64,000 nt of DNA from Diospyros lotus (Eukaryota > Streptophyta > Magnoliopsida > Ericales > Ebenaceae), in assembly GCF_014633365.1 (NCBI RefSeq), contig NC_068341.1, forward strand, positions 310,001-374,000, read 5' to 3'. The notes under the pieces were generated by a model that made no database searches, was not told where the DNA came from, and worked only from the letters and a program-made list of their open reading frames with translations. Positions 48,354-60,489 of the stretch are shown in pieces. The number at the start of each line of letters is the position of its first letter. The stretch's first letter is position 1. The position numbers and the translations under genes are program-made.

Positions 48354-49525
48354 TAGGGGTGTTCAAAAAAACCGGTGCACTGTGGAAACCGGCCAGACCA
48401 AACCGAACCGGTTGTTTTTTTTTTTTGGCGGTCGGAAACGGTTTGAAGGTTGTCCAAACCGCGCAGTTCGTGGTTTGGATAGCAGGAACCGAACTGCCCA
48501 AAAAATTAAAAAATATATATATAAAGGTAGCCATAGCCCTGCGCAACCCCCTCCCCACCCACAACCCTAGTCCCTACTCGCAATCTGCAGAGCCCTCTCC
48601 CCCACCCGCAACCTAATCCCTAATCGCAATTGCCCCCCCCCCCCCCCCACACCCGCACAACAATAATCGACAGCCCCCTCCCCCACTTGCGCAACTCTAA
48701 TCGGCAGCCCCCTCCGGCCCTCCCCCACCCGCGCAACCCTTCCCCAGTTCCCCCCAATCGGAATCATCGATCGCCGTTGCTGCTGCAACCCTCCAGCTTC
48801 CACCGTCTTCCATTCTGCTTTCTCTTTCTCCTTGTCCAAGCACTGCGACTGCAGTCTGAGAAAGAATCTTGCGTGAAGAAACTTTCATTAATGGAAAACC
48901 GGGTTGCTGTTTACTTTCCCCGGAATTCTTGGCCAAATCTCTCTTTTGCGTGGCCAGTACAGGTGCGGTGGCTCTAAGTTTTCTAGCATTAATACAGTGT
49001 GTTTGTTTGTTTGTTTGTTGTGGCTATTGATACATTAGAAGCCTGGTTTTAGATTCACTGATGTTGGTTTGTAACAGAGAGGATATCCTGAATCTATGCA
49101 ATCTAGATCTCATCCTGTTTTGTTTTACATCTGAAAACTACTTTCTGTTTTGGGATTGGAAGGAATAAAATGACTGAAAAACATAAAAATTGCAAAAAAA
49201 TTCAAAAGCTTGGTCAAATTGTAATCCTTTGGTATTGTCTGGTTCCTCAAAATAGTCATCATGGTGAGTTCTGAAATCTTCAGGAAGAAAAAATGAATTT
49301 TTTGGAGTTGAATCCAAGAGACAAATGTGGTTGGAGATTGTATGTTAAATAGGTTATTTTCAAACCGCGATAAACCGCACCAATCCAGACCGCATTTTCG
49401 GTCTAGATTGGTGCGGTTTGGCCGCACTCAAATCAGACTGGTCTGGTTTGGTCGCCAAACTGCACTAGCGGTTTGGCGTGCTGAAAATGGTTTAGACCAG
49501 CCAAACCGCACCATGTACACCCCTA
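48354..49525. mobile_element. Non-autonomous hAT transposon nested in copia
   Basis: A 1,172-bp insertion with 12-bp terminal inverted repeats (TAGGGGTGTTCA and, inverted, TAGGGGTGTACA) and a perfect 8-bp duplication GCAGTCAG (48346-48353, 49526-49533), diagnostic of hAT. Subterminal regions are rich in AACCG/GCGGTTTGG motifs on both sides, as expected of transposase-binding arrays. The middle (48520-48980) is C-rich, then gives a short open stretch ending in a donor-like CAGGTGCGG, so host sequence capture is possible. No transposase. Confidence 0.93.
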
Positions 49526-49954
49526 GCAGTCAGTGATAGTTAGGTCAGTTGGAGAAGTTGAGTACCGGGCAATTGCATTAGGTGTTATGGATTTTTTGTG
49601 GCTAAGGTCTCTATTTTCAGAGTTGGGTTATTCATGTATTGCTACACCAATTGTGTGGAGTGATAATTTGGCTGCAAAGATTATGGTTGAGAATCATGTC
49701 TTTCATTCTCAGACTAAGCACATCGAGATTGATGTGCATTTTGTTCAAGAAAAGGTTGAAAGTGGTGAAATAGAGATTAGATATGTTCCTACTGGTCATC
49801 AAGTGACTAATATTCTTACTAAAGGATTGCCAAGGGATCGGTTTCTATTTTTGTGTGGAAAGCTTGGTATTAAATTGTCTCCGGTGCATGTCAGCTCTAA
49901 TGACTCTACAGGCATTCCAAAGATCAAAAACTCTTCTTTTGTGAAGTCTAGTTT

Positions 49955-49963
49955 GAGGGGGAA
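49955..49963 (+). other. Polypurine tract of copia element
   Basis: GAGGGGGAA immediately before the 3' LTR, the usual plus-strand priming site. Confidence 0.85.
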
Positions 49964-50244
49964 TGTGGAAGCATGTAGTGTTTGAGTAGCAGTCTTTACC
50001 TATGTTGGTGATTTGTTAATTGTAATGTTATTTGTATTGATGTTATATTGTTTAGGCTGTTATAAGGTGGTTCTTATTGTATGAGATTGCATCAGCAATC
50101 TGTTGAAGTGGCGCGCTGTATATAAATGCAGCTACGCCTCTTCCTCTTGTATCTTTTGACTCATTCTTATTTCACCAGTGAAATTCTTGCAAGTTTTTTC
50201 TCTCTTGCGTTCTTTCTTTTCTCGTGCCCTAGGGTTTCATTACA
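49964..50244 (+). repeat. 3' LTR of copia element
   Basis: 281 bp, same length as the 5' LTR, ends CATTACA, followed by the CTATG duplication. Confidence 0.95.
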
Positions 50245-50249
50245 CTATG

Positions 50250-51000
50250 AGACCATAGTAACAACAAGCCATAATACATGTCTTCAATTTTCAGAACACA
50301 ATAGCACCTATCCAACCCCATGCTTGTTTTTCTTACTTTCTAGGTTCTATCTTAGTCTGGAATGATAATGTGCACATGGTATTAATACCATTGCTAAGGA
50401 AGGGGATATATGACATGTTCACAGATAATTAATGCACAAACATGAAAACTTCCTTCCAACCTGTTTTGGTCTCAGGTGCACTCTAGGCTTAAGTCCCATT
50501 CCCTTGGCCAACATTGTTTCCTACTGCACAAGGGGCCATAAGCTCAACTGGGGCGACATACTATAATAAGTATCATCATTCCTTGCACGTTAAACACAGC
50601 CATTTCTTATAGCTCAAGGGGAGTCTCACCCATCAATCACATATATGCAACACAATAGCATATCCATCCATACAAACATATTCAATGCTCATGAAGATCA
50701 TGCTAACAAGTTGTCATAAATATTTTGTGTACTAAGCATGCAACAGGCATGGATATTATTAATATTCATCTAGTAAGGATCCATAAGGTTTTATTCAAAC
50801 CTATCAACTATGAAGTGTGGACACTTCCAAATGAGTGTGCATTCATGTCCAACACATATATGATGGCAATGACTTTGGTTGAAGTTGGGAAGTTAATCCC
50901 CCCCCACCCTTCTCTCTTGCTGTATGTTGACATTGGGTGTAGTTTTAAAATTGTAATAATATGTTAGATTATGACATGGATAAATTAATTTATTATGACA
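50250..51000. other. Old repeat-like flank, no gene
   Basis: Continues the sequence interrupted at 44002. Phrases such as ATAAGCTCAACTGGGGCGAC resemble untranslated parts of old LTR retrotransposons but no domain is visible. Confidence 0.35.
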
Positions 51001-51004
51001 TCCT

Positions 51005-51300
51005 TGCTTTGTTTATTGAAGATAAGATGAGGGTGTCACGATTAAAATGGTTTGAACAAAAAAGAAGTTTGATAGAAGCACTTGAATGGATCAAATGGAG
51101 AAAGTTTGTATTAAAAAGGAGAGGAAGACCAAAGAAAGCTAGGTGGGAAACATTTAGGCATAACATAGGTCATAGCGTATAATGGACTTGGAGAGGATAT
51201 GACTATGGATAAAGCTGATTGAAGATCTATAATTCATGTATTCAACCCCATCCAGTGAGATTAAAGCTTGTTCAGTTGTTCTATCCTTGCTTTGATTATA
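51005..51300 (+). mobile_element. Decayed RTE LINE 3' end
   Basis: Reads EDKMRVSRLKWF and later VLKRRGRPKKARWETFRH, equivalent to [14 protein letters not shown] and [14 protein letters not shown] in the RTE element downstream. It is followed by TTCATGTATTCAACCCCATCC, a worn form of the RTE terminal block. Heavily mutated and 5'-truncated. Confidence 0.65.
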
Positions 51301-52330
51301 TTCTGAAATTTTCAAATTAACATATCACACTTTTTTAGCTATGAGTTTGTATGTGTTCATGCTTCTTAGCATATTAATAATCCCCAAAATTAAAAGGTCA
51401 CTACAATTCAAGATACAAATCTTGATTGGCTTCTTTATTCCTTCAAGAAAGAAAATAACCAAATACTTGCTATATCTAGAAAGTACATTTCTGCTAGCTT
51501 TTCCCCCCTCCCAACAAACATTTGTTTCTTTTCATTTACTCGCTAAGGTTTCTGGAAAGTTATGTTATTACATGTATGAGTTTTTATCCTTTCAATGTCA
51601 AGTTAATAGGTAATTGTTTGCATATGAACTTCTGGTAATGGGACTTCACACACAAGGCTGGTTTACTTAAGTTAATTTGGAATAGGATTTAGCGAGGATA
51701 GCATGGATGGTAATTGCAAATGAAGAAATCGATTCTAAGGCTGGAATCGAGAGTACTACATTAATCGTAACAAAGGGGAATAAATATACAGCCATATACA
51801 AGTCTTCTACCTTAAGTTGGAGTCTACTCTGTGTACAACATATCTGATAAATTTAAATATAAACTAGTTATCTCTAGATAAACTAAATCAGCTTTGTTAT
51901 CTTTTCTCCTAAATACTCGGTATTCTTATCTATGCAGCTACCGGTCTTCAAATCTTTTTATCTCATCTTTAATCTTGGCTTATCAACTTTAATTCTCCAT
52001 TATCTCCACAGCAAAGATAGGTCCCTTTAGTTCTTATTAGTTACAACTCTCTGACATGTGTAAACTTGGATTTTCCAACTTCTGGTTTACAACCAGCTAA
52101 TACCTGTAACTAACTTGGATTCGTGTGAACTTGGTTTGCTTATTTAACATTCTTCCTATTTCATGGGGCACAAAGGTTGGTCTCCTAAAGTTCTTTCTAG
52201 TTGACAGCAACTCGTTATCCATTTTACTTTAATTACAGATACAGAATTTCCAGCTTTTGTCTTGCAGTGACATCTTGACACAAGCTGTGACAGTTTAGGG
52301 ATATCATTATTGAGACATATATAATGAAGA
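51301..52330. other. Upstream region of the ceramidase pseudogene
   Basis: About 1 kb of AT-rich sequence without coding signature; would hold the 5' UTR and promoter remains. Confidence 0.4.
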
Positions 52331-53330
52331 ATGGCAAGTGGAGTGCCAAGCTTTTGGGGCCCTGTCACATCTACCACTGATTGGTATGAGCAGAATTACA
52401 CATATTCTTCTTATTTTGCCGAGTTTTTCAATGCTATATCAAATATCCCCACCATTCTTTTGACAGTCATTGGTATTGTGAATGCTTTAAGGCAACGTTT
52501 TGAGAAAAGATTCAGTGTCCTACACATATCAAATATGATTCTTGCTATTGGGAGCATGTTATACCATGCCACGCTACAGAGAATGTAAGCGGTAGTTCTC
52601 CAGTTGCTTTGCCTATCAAATTTTCTATCTACTGATGAAATGGAGGTTCTTGCCCTGCTGCCCACTGTGGAGGAACTTCTTTCTTTGCTGATGTCCTTCT
52701 TGTTGCTTTGCTAGCCAAGTTGAATGTTAGTAGTCTCTTGAGGTGGCTTTTGTCTTTCATTTATATGGTTAACATGTTCTATCTGAAGTTTGTAGCATAA
52801 TTTCCAAAAAGGAAACATTTTTTGTAGACCTGTTTCACAAAGGCCAATGTACCCACTGCTGTTTTATTTGAATCTAGTATTTTTTCCTTTTTTATGGTAC
52901 GGAAATTACCATTTGACTTTTACATCGGATGTTTTGTTTGTTATTTTAAATTTATTTTAATGGATTTTCATTTGCTGTTTCCTATTTATTTTTCCATGAT
53001 TTTGAATAGTTCACTGATGTTTAGGATATCTGAGATATTATGTTCTTATTTATTATTTTGAGGTTTATGATTCCGTTTACCCTTGAAGTGTACTTTTCAT
53101 TTTCTTTTTTGTTAGATAAGGTGAATCATATTCTCCTATATCAAACAGTACTCAATCATCATCCTTAACAAAATGATCAAAGTATTTAAAGCACTTGCTA
53201 TTTTTTTTGTAATAGTTATATGTGAATGCTATGTGCTAAATGCTGTATATAGTTATTCTTGATGCATGATGTCAGATACTCTTTCAGCATTTTAGAATTA
53301 TTTTAAATTTCAGATACATGTAGGAAGTAT

Positions 53331-56276
53331 AACTCCGCTTGGGGATGTTATCCACTGTCGGTCCCAAGCCCGGATAAAGGAGGAGGGTTATGTTAGGTAG
53401 CCGACAGCCAACGTAAAACTTAGTCGGATCCAAAACATGAACTCTAGACAAATTATGAAAAATCGTTTGGGCGTGGGCGTTAGTGCCTTCAAGAGACAAG
53501 ATGGGTAGGGAAAAAAGCAAAAACTTTATCAGAAGCTGGATATAAAATATGGTACATAGGAACTGATCGAGCGAAAAATGGAGTGGGGATTATTATGGAT
53601 AAAAGCTTAATAGATGAGGTAGTGGATGTCAAGAGAATAGGGGATAGGATTATTATGGTGAAGATTAGTCTAGGAAGAATGACTATGAATATCTTAAGTA
53701 CATATGCACCACAAGCGGGGTTAGGTGATGAGATAAAAGTAAAATTCTGGGAGGACCTAGAGGGACTTATACAAATGATACCAAGAGGAGAGAAAGTGAT
53801 TATAGGAGGTGACTTAAATGGGCACGTGGGTAGGGACGGAAACGGATATAGAGAGGTACATGGAGGGTAGGTATGGATTCGGGAAAATTAATGATGAGGG
53901 TAAATCTATCCTCGATTTTGCTATGGCATATGGGCTCATTATAACCAATACTAGGTTCAAAAAACGGGACGAACACTTAATCACATATAAAAATATCACC
54001 TCAAGCACCTAAATAGATTACTTCCTCATGAGACAAGAGGATCGGTTATGTTGTAGGGATTGTAAGGTGATACCGGGAGAGTGTTTGACTACTCAACATA
54101 GTACTTGACGTCCAAGTAAGAAATTGGAAGAGAAAAAATCACATAAAACAAAATCCAAGAATCAGGTGGTGGAATTTAAAAGGGGAGAAACAACTAATCT
54201 TCAAAGAAAAATTAAGGGGTAGAAGGGAATAGAATGGAGAAAGACAGACAAACCAAATGTGGAAAGAAATGGCTAATGCTCTGAGAAGCACGGCAAAGGT
54301 AGTCCTTGGAGAGACAAATGGTAGAGCCCCTAACCTTAAGGAGTCTTGGTGGTGGAATGAAGAGGTACAATTGAAAATTAAAAATAAGAAAACTTGCTAT
54401 AAGGCGGTATATCAATGCAACAATGAAGAAAATCAAAAAAATTATAAAGAAGCAAAAAAGGCAGCAAAAAGAGCTGTTAGTGAAGCAAGGTCAAAAGCAT
54501 ATGAGAATCTATACAAACGACTTGATACAAAAGATGGAGAAAGGGATATATATAAATTAGCTAAAGCAAGAGAAAAAAAAACACGGGATTTAAATCAAGT
54601 GAAATGCATAAAAGATGACAATCAAAATGTTTTAGTAAATGAGGGAGCGATTAAGGAGAGATGGAAGGAGTATTTCATAAAATTATTCAATGATGGTGGT
54701 GACACAAGAGTTAGGTTGGGACATCTTAGTAACTCCGAAGGGAATGTGAGCTACACATTCTATCGACGCATAAGTTCAAATGAAATAAGGCAAGCATTAA
54801 AAAAGATGAAAAATCATAAGGCAGTGGGACCAGATAAGATACCAATAGAAGCATAGAAATGCATAGGAGAAGAGGACATCTCTTGGCTAACGCAACTATT
54901 TAACGCCATCCTTAAATCAAAAAAGATGCCAGATGAGTGGAGGAAGAGTACTTTGGTTCCTATATACAAGAACAAAGGAGATGTTCAAAACTGTGAAAAT
55001 TATAGAGGAATTAAGTTAATGAGTTATACCATGAAACTCTGGGAGAGAGTAATAGAGCAGAGGCTCAGAAAGGAAACAAAGATGTCAGAAAATCAGTTTG
55101 GTTTCATGCCTGGTAGGTCAACAATGGAAACTATATATTTACTGAGGCGTCTAATGGAAAGGTATCGAGATCATCAGAAGGACCTACATATGGTGTTTAT
55201 AGATCTAGAAAAGGCCTATGATAGGGTCCCTAGAGAAGTATTATGGAGGGTTTTAGAGAAGAAAGGAGTCAAAATAGCCTATATACAAGCCCTTAAGGAC
55301 ACGTATCATGGTGTAGAGACAAGGGTCAGAACATGCGGAGGGGATACTGAACCATTTACAACTACAATAGGACTGCATCAAGGTTCTGCACTAAGTCCAT
55401 ACTTATTTGCCCTAGTAATGGATGAACTCACTAAAGATATTCAGACAGATGTGCCATGGTGTATGCTATTTGCAGACGACATAGTGTTGGTGGATGAAAC
55501 AAAAGAAGGAGTGAACACCAAGATTGAGTTGTGGAGAAACAATTTAGAATCTAAGGGATTTAAATTAAGTAGAAAGAAAACAGAATATATGGAATGCAAA
55601 TTTAGTAAAAATGCAAGAGTGGATGATGTTATAATAAAATTAGAAGACCAAATCTTACAAAGAAAAGACCATTTTCGATATTTGGGATCAGTGATTCAAA
55701 AAGATGGAGAAATCCACGAGGATGTCGCACATAGAATTAAGGCAGGTTGGTTAAAATGGAGAAATGCATCGGGGGTGTTATGTGATAGTAAAATCCCATT
55801 AAAATTGAAAGGAAAATTTTATAGGACAGCTATAAGACTAGTCTTGCTGTATGGCTCAGAATGTTGGGCAGTCAAATACCAGCATGAGCAAAAGACGAGT
55901 GTAGTGGAGATGAGGATGTTAAGATGGATGTGCGGACATACAAGAAAGGATAAAATTAGAAATGAAGTTATTCGTAATAAGGTAGGAGTAGTGCCAATCG
56001 AGGAGAAGATGAGAGAGACTAGACTAAGATGGTTTGGTCATGTGAGAAGGAGACTAAGAGACGCTTCTGTGAGGAGAGTTGATGAAATGAAACAATTAGT
56101 CACAAAAAGAGGTAGAGGTAGATCCAAGAAGACTTTGAGAGAGATATTAAAATTTGATATGAAATATATGGATCTAAATGAGGATATGACAAAAGACAGA
56201 AATATATAGAAATCTAGAATTCATGTAGCCGACCCCACATAGTGGGATAAAGGCTGGATATATTGTTGTTGTTGTT
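53331..56276 (+). mobile_element. RTE-clade non-LTR retrotransposon, near full length
   Basis: A 2.95 kb element inserted in sense in the ceramidase intron, flanked by a perfect 17-bp duplication ATACATGTAGGAAGTAT (53314-53330 and 56277-56293). The 5' part encodes an APE-type endonuclease (ILSTYAPQAG, VIIGGDLNGHVG) split by a frameshift near 53868. The RT frame is 54257-56209, broken by a single TAG at 54854-54856; it shows [54 protein letters not shown] and the active-site MLFADDIVL. The 3' end is CCACATAGTGGGATAAAGGC plus TTG repeats. The perfect duplication and long RT frame suggest fairly recent insertion. Confidence 0.95.
54257..56209 (+). pseudogene. RTE reverse transcriptase frame with one TAG
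   Basis: About 650 codons in one frame except the TAG at 54854-54856 (IPIEA-stop-KCIGEED). Carries RT motifs and a C-terminal region with [20 protein letters not shown] and [10 protein letters not shown] typical of plant RTE proteins. Upstream endonuclease is in other frames, so no complete polyprotein can be made. Confidence 0.9.
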
Positions 56277-57169
56277 ATACATGTAGGAAGTATCAGACAT
56301 GTATCTGGGAATCTTGAGTATTGTTACCTGATGCTAGAACAGCTCTCCTACTGAAGTCTCTGTAGAAGTTTTACAGTTTTCGGGATGCCATTTGCTAACT
56401 TAGAACTTTAATGTGCCTTTTGCATGGTTCCTTACTTACGCACTCTTCACCATCCAAAAAAGGAAAATCTTCTAAGATGACTACATGCTATGTTTAACCT
56501 CGTGCCACCTCAACCAAAGCAGCGCATACATTTTCCTGCTTAGTTTTTTTGGTTGGAAATGATTGGGTTAAAATAAAATTAGGCTGTATAATCTCAAGCA
56601 GTTGAGTGAAATTTATCAATGTGATGATAAGGATAAATTCTGGTTCATTTTCAGGCAACAGCAAGGCGATGAAACACCTATGGTATGGGAGATGCTCCTC
56701 TATATCTACATCTTGTACTCACCAGATTGGCATTATCAGAGTACGATGCCCACCTTCTTGCTCATATATGGTGCAATATTTGCTCTTCTGCATTTACAGA
56801 TCCATTTTGATATTGGTTTTAAGGTTCACTACATGGTACTGTCTTCTCTGCATCCATTTAATGTACAAGTACTGTATTCACACAGAAGATATATCTGCAA
56901 AATGGCTTGCAAAGTTGTATATGATCACCCTATTCGCAGGGAGTCTTTGCTGGATTATTGATCATGTGCTGTGCAAGGAGATTTCTTAGTGGCTCATCAT
57001 CAATCCACAAGGGCATGCTTTGTGGCATGTCCTAACGGGTCTGAACTCATACTATGCAAACACATTCTTGATGTTTTGTCGTGCACAGTAGAAGGGATGG
57101 AATCCAAAAGGTTCCAGCTTCATGAGATTGCTCCCATATGTGAAGATTCAGAAACCAAAGGCCCAATAA

Positions 57170-57964
57170 AAGAAGTTATAGAGTGAAAGAAAGAACCAAA
57201 GGGTATTTTTAAATGCTTCAATTCAGGATATGTGCTGACAACAAGCAGTTACAATTCTTTTTTATTTTATTTTATTTTTAATTTCATAACTTTAGTAGCA
57301 AGATGTAAATTAAATGGTTTTGATTATTGATCTTGTTGGCTCGGACTTTGGGATACTGGGTGGTGGGTAAATCTTCAATTTTTTTTATTAACACCAGCGA
57401 ATGATGTCCCATTGTACCGTACCATATATATTATACGCAATGCATACATAATTGAAAATCAGGTTAGCTTTTCATAAAATCACCCCAAATTGCAACTATG
57501 AATTTAATAAGAATATCATTCTTTACACAATATATTACCTCTTCCACCATTTGATAGTATCACCCAAATCAAGTTAGCTTTTGTGATTGTTTAATGGTAA
57601 TGGTAACGGTAAGGGTTAAAAATTGAATTTTGAATTTTAGAAGGGGGTCAAACTGTAATAATTATTTTACAAAGGGATGTGATTGGTAGTTTGTCAATGG
57701 AAGGGTAAAAGTGTGCCCTAACCTTGAACTTACTTTTTGTACACTTGTACTAAGAGTGTGAGCAATAATATTGATAGTTGGGTTGGTAGTTGATGAAACC
57801 AAATGAAAGTGAAAAAACAGTCCTGTCAAATGTGTTAGAATCAATTCGAGAGGACGAAAAAGCCTTGGATCTTGACAGTAGACAACATGTTCCCACAACA
57901 TGCGAAACAACGAATCTCTTTTCAAGAAATCATTTACAAGCCTCGAATAAAGAAGCAGCTCTAA
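57170..57964. other. Interval between ceramidase pseudogene and solo LTR
   Basis: Contains TTTTATTTTATTTTATTTTT near 57260-57283. The minus strand of 57800-57960 has an open, protein-like stretch (VNDFLKRDSLFRMLWEHVVY) that I cannot assign; it is cut by the solo LTR. Confidence 0.35.
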
Positions 57965-59871
57965 TGTAAGGCCTGACTTTTGGGCCTTATTTTTAAGAAG
58001 GCCCAATGGGCCAAGCCTATGTGCCACTAAGGCTCCCAGCTCCATTCTTCCCCCTTTTCTTGTTCTTTCCCATTACGATCTCTCTCTTTCTCATTCTCTT
58101 CCAAGAGCACTTCTATAAATCACTAGTTTTGCAAATCCAACCGTCTCAACTTGAATTCGACTATATTTTTACTTGAAAGTAGCCCCAATCTACAAGAAGG
58201 CAAGTCTTTTAGTTTTATCAGCCTTATTTTCAGCATAGGTCCATGATATATATATATGTGTGTGTGTGTGTGTGAGTGTATACGTGCAGTTGGGTTTGGC
58301 CCGGAAGTTTAAGCTTAGATCTATGGAGATTCGCCCGTTGGATCTTGTTGAGTTTTGGGTATGTTGGTCGATAGGGAAAAGAGTGTCGGGTGGTTGCCTC
58401 TGATTGCCGGAAACCACTAGCCACGGTGGCTGGTGGCGACTGCCAGTGTGTTTTTCAATTTTGACCAAAAATTAAAAATCAGATTTTTGAAAATCCAGTT
58501 GTTAAATCTATCACATTTTTGTGTATATTAACTCTCTTGACTTACGTTTCTAATGGTAGGCTTTGATAATGGGAATCTCTAACCGGTTGTGGTCGTCATC
58601 GACTGTTGAAGGTAGCAGTTGTGGGCGGTTTAGGCTGTTTTTGGGGTTGGCCAAATTGGTAGGGCCTAGCTGGTTTATGGGGGCAATCCAATGTGTTTGG
58701 GATTGGGGCTGACCTAGTTGTGGTAGCCCTTGGGTCGGTCCAAAACCCAATCCGTTGACCTTTTCGTTAGTTAGTTGAATATACGTTTGTGATCTTGCAT
58801 ATATTCAATTCTCATATAAATTGATAATCATGATAGGTGACATTGATGTGTTCTAGCCAAGAGGTGCTAGAGGAAATTCCAAATCTTCATAACACTATGA
58901 GTGAGTAAATTGTACTATGGTGGTAATTGTTGCATTCATATCTCGATTCATCCTGGTATTCTATATATGTTATTCATGATTTGGTTCTTTAATTGCATCT
59001 AGAAAATTAGAATCCATATCGTCTGATATGCTCATATTGACACTTATAGTTGATTGAATTTCCTGTAATTTGCATTTGGGAAAAATATGATTCATGTGAT
59101 TGTGAAATGTGAACGTTGATACTCATATTTGTTATACTGCATGTGGCACTTGTTAACACTAAATGATAGCATAAGATGTGTATTTAAATGGAGTAACTGT
59201 TAGAACCCTGTGTAGCTAATCACAGTAAATGTTAGCTGTTGGTGCATTACGTATACTTTCGGGCATGCGATAGGCCACCATCATGTTCATTTCGAGCGTG
59301 GGATAGTTTGCCATCATGGAAATGTGAGCTATGGTTCTAACTTCTTGTCCTAAATGTGGATGTTTATTCGTCATCTCTTATAATGTTATAATTACTTCTT
59401 GGCATGACATGGCATGGTTGTTTATCTTAGATGTATTGAGTCTAACTTTCCCCTTTTATAATGCTTTTTACCCCTCACTAAGTCAGTGATAGGCTTACCC
59501 CTTAATATTTTAGAATTGTAGGTTGTCATCATTTCTGACGGTAAGGATTGTGATAAACGATTCTACTACATATACCCTAATCACGCTTCGACTATAGTAT
59601 GTACACCTCACTTTAAGGGAATTGTGCATAGGGAGGTTTAAGTTTCTTTCTTATGTGACTAATAAATTTTGAATATTGTAAGCATGTGATGAATTTTGGG
59701 TCGATGGACACTTCAATTTCTGTATTAAGATGATGGCAATATTTTTGTAATTTATTTGAGATGTTCTAATGTCAGTAGATTTGTATATTGCATGGCTTAC
59801 TATTTTTTGTTGGATCTTATAGCTTCTTCGGGGGTAGTGGTGGTCACGACCTTTGAATTTGGGTTGTGACA
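57965..59871. mobile_element. Solo LTR (about 1.9 kb)
   Basis: Begins TGTAAGGCCTG and ends GGGTTGTGACA, flanked by the 5-bp duplication TCTAA (57960-57964, 59872-59876). No internal retrotransposon genes and no second copy in the window, so it is best read as a solo LTR left by recombination. It contains a (TA)n(TG)n microsatellite at ~58241-58274. Element family not identified. Confidence 0.75.
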
Positions 59872-60489
59872 TCTAAGACCACAATCGTCGCTCATTTACC
59901 AAGCCCGATGGATCCAACACCCTCAATCCAAATGAGAAGGTAAACTACATACTTGGGTGTCTTTCTATTTATATTCTTGCTTGATTATTGTAGTATTCTT
60001 GTACGATGAGTGTGGTTTTTCTCTTGAGTTCATTTGGATCGACTGTTCAATTGCAGGCCTGGGGATAGAGTGGCCACTCACAAGAGAGGAGGAGGAAGAC
60101 ACTATCGCCCCCAGTTGAAGTAGCATTTGAGCGGAGGAGGAGGAGTTAAGGGACTTTTTGGGAGGTTGTCCATTGCAGTTGTTGTCCTTGTGATCTGTTC
60201 CATTTCGTTGTTGTCCACCTTGAAGAGTAATAACAATCGGCTTCTGATTTGTATGGTTTTGTTTGCTTGTTTTTTTTCCCTCTTGATCCCCTTATTTGAG
60301 AAGATACTTGCCTAATCATCTTTAGGTTTTTGATAAGTTAACGTGATGTTTGAATATGAACTAATTTCCTGAGTGAATGACTTCCACTATTTCTTGTGTG
60401 TTTTGAAAAGATGTGGAATGTTGGAGTTGCTGGAATTTTGCAATTGTCTTTGGAAGTTAACCCTTGTCTTCAAACTAATTTGGAGTAGT

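Larger units (their letters stand above)
44003..50244 (+). mobile_element. Ty1/copia LTR retrotransposon with nested hAT insertion
   Basis: A 6.2 kb element (about 5.1 kb without the nested insert) bounded by the 5-bp duplication CTATG (43998-44002, 50245-50249). LTRs of 281 bp at both ends. Domain order gag, protease, integrase, RT, RNase H defines copia. Gag starts at 44311; a decayed CCHC knuckle follows (LCGKPGYFADKC, ~45207). Protease WFVDSGATNHIT (~45460), integrase LQTDNGG (~46330) and MAERKHRHI (~46444), RT KARLVAKGF and LVYVDDILITG (~47755), RNase H ADHASCKVTKRSTSGF (~48256) and VWSDNLAAKIM (~49656). Most pieces keep one frame but are cut by stops and frameshifts. A hAT element interrupts RNase H. 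Not autonomous. Confidence 0.95.
52331..57169 (+). pseudogene. Alkaline ceramidase (ACER) pseudogene
   Basis: Relative of Arabidopsis At4g22330, an ER/Golgi membrane enzyme that cleaves ceramide to sphingoid base and fatty acid. Exon 1, 52331-52584, is open: MASGVPSFWGPVTSTTDWYE ... HISNMILAIGSMLYHATLQ. Exon 2 runs 56655-57169 after a phase-consistent junction (QRM-QQQGDETPMVWE). Metal-site elements survive: SMLYH, SPDWHYQSTMPTF, NPQGHALWH. Damage: a 2-base loss at about 56840 shifts frame after FKVHYMV, with homology continuing in the next frame (CLLCIHLMYKY, then HTED). An in-frame TAG at 56987-56989 replaces the glutamine expected after CKEIS, and a second TAG at 57089-57091 sits at the glutamine after CRAQ. 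The natural stop is TAA 57167. The intron contains an RTE LINE. A translated product would lose the last third, including the terminal histidine motif. Confidence 0.9.
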
